Shown in pieces: positions 6,603 through 10,000 of a stretch of 10,000 nt of DNA. Source of the DNA: Desulfomonile sp. (GTDB lineage: Bacteria; Desulfobacterota; Desulfomonilia; Desulfomonilales; Desulfomonilaceae); NCBI GenBank assembly GCA_020216785.1, contig JAIWNO010000115.1, positions 1 through 10,000 on the forward strand, written 5' to 3'. Position 1 is the stretch's first letter. The number at the start of each line of letters is the position of its first letter. The notes beneath the pieces are model-generated. The model saw only the letters and a list, made by a program, of their open reading frames with translations. It was not told the origin of the DNA and searched no databases. Position numbers and translations under genes: made by a program.

Positions 6603-6672
6603 TGCGTCAAGGTTTTACCATTTATCTTGACATTATCGTGACAGAAGCGGCCAACGGAAAACCATTACCTCG

Positions 6673-6705
6673 GCATAACATACCGTGATTATGCAAGTTT
6701 TATGC
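6673..6705. promoter_or_regulatory. Dyad GCATAA-N10-TTATGC plus an extra TTATGC half-site
   Basis: The perfect 6+6 dyad (6673-6694) is followed by another TTATGC at 6700-6705, exactly 11 bases after the previous one, about one helical turn. It lies immediately upstream of the -24 element. It may bind the activator or another regulator such as IHF or a repressor; sequence alone does not decide. Confidence 0.35.
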
Positions 6706-6715
6706 GCACGTCAAT

Positions 6716-6731
6716 TGGTACATCTGTTGCA
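6716..6731 (+). promoter_or_regulatory. Sigma-54 (-24/-12) promoter TGGTACATCTGTTGCA
   Basis: The sequence matches the sigma-54 consensus TGGCACG-N4-TTGC(A/T), with the invariant GG (6717-6718) and GC (6729-6730) at the required ten-base separation and TTGCA intact. The predicted start is near 6741. It reads toward the membrane-protein and cytochrome genes and lies beside the divergent sigma-54 activator gene. Confidence 0.7.
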
Positions 6732-6752
6732 ACAAAAAATAGGTGGATCCTA

Positions 6753-6839
6753 ATGTCTACAACCGGACCGGTTGAAGAGCGGTACCGGACGAGACCGATC
6801 CGATCGGGCGGTTCGCGACTCGCGCTATCGCCAAACTGA
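6753..6839 (+). CDS. Possible 28-residue leader peptide
   Basis: An ATG six bases after AGGTGG (6741-6746) opens a 28-codon frame that begins MSTTGPVEERYR and ends LALSPN before TGA. It is arginine-rich and has no membrane segment. It would start almost at the predicted 5' end of the sigma-54 transcript, and its stop codon is immediately before the Shine-Dalgarno of the next gene, an arrangement suited to translational coupling. It matches no family I recognise and could be chance. Confidence 0.3.
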   Translation: MSTTGPVEERYRTRPIRSGGSRLALSPN

Positions 6840-6854
6840 GAAAGGAGAAGCACG

Positions 6855-7139
6855 ATGAAAACGACGGAGACAGCGTTGAGCGCGGCGTCCATGAAGCTGG
6901 GCGCATGGTTGTTCCTATGCGGTGTTTTTATCCTAGGGCCGCTGGGATTTGTGCTTCTGGGCGGACTCGCATATGCCATGCATTTTTCGAACCTGGCGCT
7001 GGGGGTGGTTTGTATCCTCCTACTGGCTTCTCCACTCATATTGCTCGCTGTGTGGGTGCCTCTCATGGGAGCCGCTTACCTCATGGAACGTGCCGCTGCT
7101 GAGGGAACGCTCGCTGCTGAATCCAGGCCGGTTGAATAG
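6855..7139 (+). CDS. Small two-helix membrane protein, function unknown
   Basis: This 94-residue protein has a short polar N-terminus, two hydrophobic segments at about 15-42 (rich in Gly, Leu and Phe) and 46-75, and a short acidic C-terminal tail (ERAAAEGTLAAESRPVE). The start ATG has the strong Shine-Dalgarno AAAGGAGAAG. It is the first clear gene after the sigma-54 promoter and lies 209 bases before the multihaem cytochrome gene on the same strand, so it may assist assembly or membrane anchoring of that complex; this is inference from position only. I do not recognise the family. No haem-binding CxxCH or other catalytic motif is present. Confidence 0.7.
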   Translation: MKTTETALSAASMKLGAWLFLCGVFILGPLGFVLLGGLAYAMHFSNLALGVVCILLLASPLILLAVWVPLMGAAYLMERAAAEGTLAAESRPVE

Positions 7140-7348
7140 ACACCGAGCGTCTTATTGGCGATGGTGCGGCCTCCCGGGCCAGTCGGAGAAGGGAGCCGGA
7201 TTTCCTCGTCAGTATGTGGTGAATAAATCGCACCCGGAGGGGCGGTCTTGCGAAGGGACTTCCCGCTCTTTCAGTAAGGCCGTTTTTCTTTGACGCGCCG
7301 ATGCCCGACATGCTTAACTTGGCATGATGCTGCAAAAGGGCGACGGCA
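7140..7348. other. Spacer before the cytochrome gene
   Basis: These 209 bases hold a weak hairpin (GCGAAG...CTTCCCGC near 7250-7267), the second copy of the 20-base motif (7294-7313), and an AAAAGGG (7334-7340) that can serve as ribosome-binding site for the cytochrome. No gene and no clear terminator are seen, so read-through from the 94-residue gene is possible. Confidence 0.5.
7294..7313 (+). repeat. 20-base motif, copy 2 (CGCGCCGATGCCCGACATGC)
   Basis: Identical to 2875-2894 at 19 of 20 positions. It ends 35 bases before the cytochrome start codon. Both copies are followed within about 20 bases by CATGAT. Confidence 0.5.
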
Positions 7349-9076
7349 ATGGTAAGAAGAGGGGTCCCCGTATATCCACTGGTTTCTTGTGCCTTCTTTT
7401 TCATCCTTGCAGTTGCTGTTGCCTGCCAAAGTGAAGCCTCCGTTTCCACGAATGACGACTGCATCTCGTGCCACGGACGCAGCGATCTCGTTTCGATCCG
7501 GGGAAAGAGTCGGTTCATCGATCCCCTCCGGGTGGCGAACTCGGCACACGCTAAGAAAGGGATCGGCTGCGTCTCGTGTCATGAAGGTATTACCTTTATC
7601 TCACGGGAAGAAAGAATTCCCCACCGCCGGGGTATAGAGCCCAAGTGTGCGGAATGCCACCCAAAAGAGGCCGGCGAGTACGACAAAAGCCTCCACGCCC
7701 AGGTCTCCAAGAAGCTTTGTTATTCCTGTCACAATCCTCATTACAGCGTTTCGTTTCGCGGCATGTCGGGCGACGAGCGCAAGGGCATCTGCCTCAAGTG
7801 TCACGATGCGACACGGACCCACTTATGGCTCCCTCAGAAGGAACTCCACTTCAATTACCTGGAATGCACCTCGTGCCACTCATTGAAGGCCCAAATCGGC
7901 ATGATGATCTTCATGGTGGACAAGACCGAAAGATCAAAGGAAGCCGTCCTGACCTACAATCAGCTCCAACCGTTTCTGGAAGCCGGCAAGAGTCCCGTAG
8001 AGACCCTGGACCGGGACGCGAATGGGACGATCTCGGACGTCGAACTGTTTTCGTTCATGAAGAGCATTAAAGAGGGAGGTATTCCCACAGCGGGGCTCGA
8101 AGTACGAATTCTGGTGCTCAATCCTGTTCATGACTTCTCGAGCAAAGGAGAAAAGGCCCGCGACTGCACGCTGTGTCATTCGAAAGACGCGCGATTTTAC
8201 TCCACGATTCTCCTGGAGGTCCCGGAAAAGGATGGCGGCTTCACCACATTTCCCGTGGAGAAAGGTATCCTCGTCAGCCGCGGCCCGTTCATGGGAGATT
8301 TCTATCTGTTGGGAGAATCCAAGATCCGCCCGGAAGATTTGGAAGAACTCTTGCTCGTTGTCAGGCGGATAGGGTTCAAATGGCTGGACGTGTTGGGAGC
8401 TTGCCTGGCATTCTTCACCTTGGCGGCCGTTTGTTTCCACGCGCTCTTGATGTTCCTGACCCGCAATCTGAGGCGACGGACCGCGAACATCGCTGAATTC
8501 ACAACAGCGCCCATCGCGATCCGGGTTTGGCATTGGGTGCATGGATTGTGCATTATTCTCTTGCTGTTGACAGGTATACAGCTGAGGCTGCCGGACGTCG
8601 CCCCGATCTTCGCTACCTTCCTGAATGCCGTGAATCTGCACAATCTTAGCGGAATTGTCCTGATAATCGATTTCGTGTTTTGGCTCTCGTATCAACTCGG
8701 CAAAAGGGAGTTTTTACGCCGATACTTCGTCTCCCCTCGGCATTTCTTCTCAGACATCGCTCAAACGCTGCATTACTACGGTTACTTGATCTTCGTGGGA
8801 GAGGATTTTCCGAAAGGCATCCGAGAATACCCCGTCTTTGATCCTCTTGAACGCAGCTATTTCCTGACGACGATGCTGGTGTTCCTCCCCATCCAGATGC
8901 TTACGGGTCTCTTGCTCATGGATATGAACACTACAATGCCGATTATCAGGGCATTAGGCGGTATGCGAGTTGTGGATGCGGTGCACCTTCTTTTCGCCTA
9001 CCTTTTTGCATCGTCCATGATCGTCCACATATATTTTCACACGCTTAAACGATTCCGAGGGGTCGCCGGGCACTAG
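7349..9076 (+). CDS. CbcL-like seven-haem cytochrome c fused to membrane cytochrome b, with EF-hand loop
   Basis: This 575-residue inner-membrane protein probably takes electrons from quinol and passes them through periplasmic haems, as proposed for Geobacter CbcL-type proteins. Residues 1-30 look like a signal or anchor segment. Seven CxxCH motifs follow, at 38, 74, 100, 124, 148, 173 and 273. Between the sixth and seventh lies a canonical EF-hand loop, DRDANGTISDVE (221-232), with Asp221, Asp223, Asn225, Thr227, Ser229 and Glu232 in the ligand positions. The C-terminal half (about 345-570) is a b-type membrane domain related to HydC/FdnI and bacterial b561 proteins, with several helices and candidate haem ligands His395, His398, His431, His546, His560 and His564. 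It lies 209 bases after the small membrane gene and probably belongs to the sigma-54-controlled module. The seven-haem number and the EF-hand are the notable points. The direction of electron flow and partner are not determined. Confidence 0.85.
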   Translation: MVRRGVPVYPLVSCAFFFILAVAVACQSEASVSTNDDCISCHGRSDLVSIRGKSRFIDPLRVANSAHAKKGIGCVSCHEGITFISREERIPHRRGIEPKCAECHPKEAGEYDKSLHAQVSKKLCYSCHNPHYSVSFRGMSGDERKGICLKCHDATRTHLWLPQKELHFNYLECTSCHSLKAQIGMMIFMVDKTERSKEAVLTYNQLQPFLEAGKSPVETLDRDANGTISDVELFSFMKSIKEGGIPTAGLEVRILVLNPVHDFSSKGEKARDCTLCHSKDARFYSTILLEVPEKDGGFTTFPVEKGILVSRGPFMGDFYLLGESKIRPEDLEELLLVVRRIGFKWLDVLGACLAFFTLAAVCFHALLMFLTRNLRRRTANIAEFTTAPIAIRVWHWVHGLCIILLLLTGIQLRLPDVAPIFATFLNAVNLHNLSGIVLIIDFVFWLSYQLGKREFLRRYFVSPRHFFSDIAQTLHYYGYLIFVGEDFPKGIREYPVFDPLERSYFLTTMLVFLPIQMLTGLLLMDMNTTMPIIRALGGMRVVDAVHLLFAYLFASSMIVHIYFHTLKRFRGVAGH

Positions 9077-9168
9077 GAGCCTCCATTCCCTGGAAGTTCG
9101 TTTTGTCGCAAAGAGAAAAAGCAGGTCTCAGCAAACCGCCTCAAAACCTATGATTCAACAATTATATT

Positions 9169-9232
9169 GTAGGGGGCGTTCGTAAACCGACCAAAATCAG
9201 GGCGCTTCTCGAATCGACCCACATGCCCCTAC
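9169..9232. repeat. GTAGGGG ... CCCCTAC composite palindromic element
   Basis: The outer arms GTAGGGG (9169-9175) and CCCCTAC (9226-9232) are perfect reverse complements. Inside are two imperfect sub-hairpins, one around GGGCGTTCGTAAACCGACC and one from GGGCGCTTC to GAATCGACCC. The ends resemble the single-hairpin element at 2739-2765, suggesting a dispersed REP/MITE-like family in this genome. Confidence 0.5.
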
Positions 9233-9245
9233 CGGCAAGCCCGGT
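9231..9245. terminator. Hairpin ACCGG-CAAGC-CCGGT
   Basis: A perfect 5-base-pair GC-rich stem with a 5-base loop, extendable by two pairs including one wobble, lies between the two convergent gene ends. There is no clear T-tract on either side, so it is only a possible bidirectional transcription end. Confidence 0.3.
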
Positions 9246-9266
9246 GGCACATCATTACAGTTTGTA

Positions 9267-9779
9267 TTACCTATTCACGAAGATGTTCCGGGCGTTCACG
9301 ATGAGCACGTTGTTGTCCTGCTTGGCGACTATGCCTTTCACTGTCACCTCCGCCGAGGGCTTCAAGCCGTTCACGCCGTGAAGCGTCGCTTTCAACGGCT
9401 TACCTGTCCCGTCGACCACCTGAATCATCGCAAGGTTGGCGATCAATTTATCCCGAGGCACTCCGCAGAAGTCCTTGCCACAGCCGTCCGAGCACGCGGC
9501 GAGCGATTTGTCGGCGAGGAGAAACACCGCCAGCTTGTCGGAGAAAGAAGCAGCCATGCCTCCGATTACCCCTTGAAGCACAATGGTTTTGCCTACTACT
9601 GCGGACTTCCTGGCCTCGCCAACCCCAACAGCTCCTCCGGGAGCCGCCTTGGAGAAGAGATCAGAAGGGAGGGCTTGGGCGACCGACAACTCGGCAAGGC
9701 CCGTTAGTACGACCAAAGAGGCAGTAAGAAATACAATGAACATGCCTCCGAAGTCTCGGCAAACGGTTTTCCTTTCCAT
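9267..9779 (-). CDS. Exported small protein, probable OB-fold, function unknown
   Basis: This 170-residue protein has a signal peptide (hydrophobic 12-30, likely cleavage after VAQA at 36) and a mature domain of about 110 residues with alternating beta-strands: KTIVLQGVIGG (64-74), AVFLLAD (84-90), IQVVDGTGKPLKATLHGVNG (119-138) and AEVTVKGIVAKQDNNVLIVNARNIFV (143-168). The pattern fits a secreted OB-fold. It resembles, from memory, small exported proteins seen mainly in planctomycetes that carry a Cys-rich loop at the same place; here the loop is CSDGCGKDFCG (96-106), with Cys96, Cys100 and Cys105 as possible metal ligands or a disulphide. The start ATG has AAAGGAAA in good position (minus strand, 9786-9793). 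It is apparently a single gene, convergent with the cytochrome. No function can be assigned. Confidence 0.75.
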   Translation of the reverse strand: MERKTVCRDFGGMFIVFLTASLVVLTGLAELSVAQALPSDLFSKAAPGGAVGVGEARKSAVVGKTIVLQGVIGGMAASFSDKLAVFLLADKSLAACSDGCGKDFCGVPRDKLIANLAMIQVVDGTGKPLKATLHGVNGLKPSAEVTVKGIVAKQDNNVLIVNARNIFVNR

Positions 9780-10000
9780 AAGTCATTTCCTTTCTTATTC
9801 CATCGTAATCACTGTGACCTCTCAACGCAGAGAGCACGGAGATCGGTAACACTTGATTAAAGACTACTGGCTCACGCTCTCTAGGACTTCCGAGACATCT
9901 TGGGACCAGGCGGCCTCCCCGTGAAGCCTGAAACGTCACTGTCAGGCCTACACCGCTTTGAGCGCAGTGGTGATCGGCATCCTGAGACATCGCCACGCGG
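9780..10000. other. Region upstream of the exported-protein gene
   Basis: No gene is supported in these 221 bases. Visible items are the ribosome-binding site of the minus-strand gene, a small dyad CTCTC-N6-GAGAG (9819-9834), a GCAGAG-type repeat (9822-9842) and a dyad GCCTGA-N10-TCAGGC (9926-9947). A minus-strand TTGAGA-N17-TGGAAT is promoter-like but would start inside the ribosome-binding site. Confidence 0.5.
9926..9947. promoter_or_regulatory. Dyad GCCTGA-N10-TCAGGC
   Basis: A perfect 6+6 inverted repeat with a ten-base centre lies about 150-170 bases upstream of the exported-protein start. It could be an operator or an RNA hairpin; nothing else identifies it. Confidence 0.25.

Larger units (their letters stand above)
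6555..6854. other. Divergent regulatory region between activator and cytochrome module
   Basis: This 300-base region holds the likely control elements of the right-hand module: a long imperfect dyad (6576-6602), a second dyad with an extra half-site (6673-6705), the -24/-12 promoter (6716-6731), a possible 28-codon leader ORF (6753-6839), and the Shine-Dalgarno AAAGGAGAAG (6840-6849) of the next gene. For the activator gene on the minus strand only weak sigma-70-like hexamers are seen. Confidence 0.6.
9077..9266. other. Convergent spacer with palindromic repeat
   Basis: This separates the 3' ends of the cytochrome (+) and exported OB-fold (-) genes. It is occupied mostly by the composite palindromic element (9169-9232) and the overlapping hairpin at 9231-9245. 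No gene is seen. Confidence 0.6.

Noticed and set aside
7319..7334. TTGGCATGATGCTGCA, resembling a -24/-12 promoter before the cytochrome
   Set aside because: GG and GC are nine bases apart instead of ten, and the start would fall inside or next to the ribosome-binding site, leaving almost no leader.
7934..8695. 253-codon minus-strand frame opposite the cytochrome
   Set aside because: Antisense shadow of the CxxCH-bearing frame; its composition is Gln/Glu/Arg-rich with no domain.
9793..9827. Minus-strand TTGAGA-N17-TGGAAT as promoter of the exported-protein gene
   Set aside because: Transcription would begin within the ribosome-binding site, so the real promoter is probably further upstream.
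9661..9996. 111-codon minus-strand frame over the exported-protein start
   Set aside because: It overlaps the better-supported signal-peptide gene and passes through a GCAGAG-type repeat that commonly creates false ORFs.

Overview
The window reads as part of an anaerobic, probably deltaproteobacterial (Desulfobacterota-like) chromosome. This is an inference from gene content: an HPP membrane protein with CBS partners, an AcuB-like CBS/ACT protein, a sigma-54 activator with a PAS sensor, and a multihaem cytochrome c fused to a membrane cytochrome b. Moderately GC-rich codons, long intergenic spacers and GTAGGGG-type palindromes fit but do not prove this. No rRNA, tRNA, CRISPR array or transposase gene is visible.

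Left half (1-4846, all + strand). The window opens inside a hotdog acyl-CoA thioesterase. After a spacer holding the perfect palindrome TTGACTTAAGTCAA comes a CBS-pair protein, followed five bases later by an HPP-family membrane protein. After a 269-base spacer is an AcuB-like CBS-CBS-ACT protein, and after a 519-base spacer with two hairpins an acetyl-CoA-synthetase-like protein. That last protein keeps the fold motifs but has lost the catalytic lysine of motif A10 (valine instead) and has altered P-loop and A8 motifs. The group looks like membrane transport plus nucleotide sensing around acyl-CoA metabolism, with a synthetase homologue that probably cannot do the normal adenylation.

Right half (4847-9076). 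A 307-base convergent spacer separates the synthetase-like gene from a minus-strand sigma-54-dependent activator (PAS, AAA+, Fis-type HTH; GESGTGKE and GAFTGA intact). A 300-base divergent region follows, with a well-spaced -24/-12 promoter (TGGTACATCTGTTGCA) pointing right and several dyads upstream that could bind the activator. Downstream lie a possible 28-codon leader ORF, a two-helix membrane protein of unknown function, and a 575-residue CbcL-like inner-membrane cytochrome with seven CxxCH motifs, a canonical EF-hand loop and a C-terminal b-type domain. The likely picture is an activator controlling a quinone-linked electron-transfer module.

Right end (9077-10000). A composite palindromic repeat separates the cytochrome from a minus-strand gene for a small exported, probably OB-fold protein of unknown function. 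The last 220 bases hold only its ribosome-binding site, small dyads and a CGCAGAGAG-type repeat.
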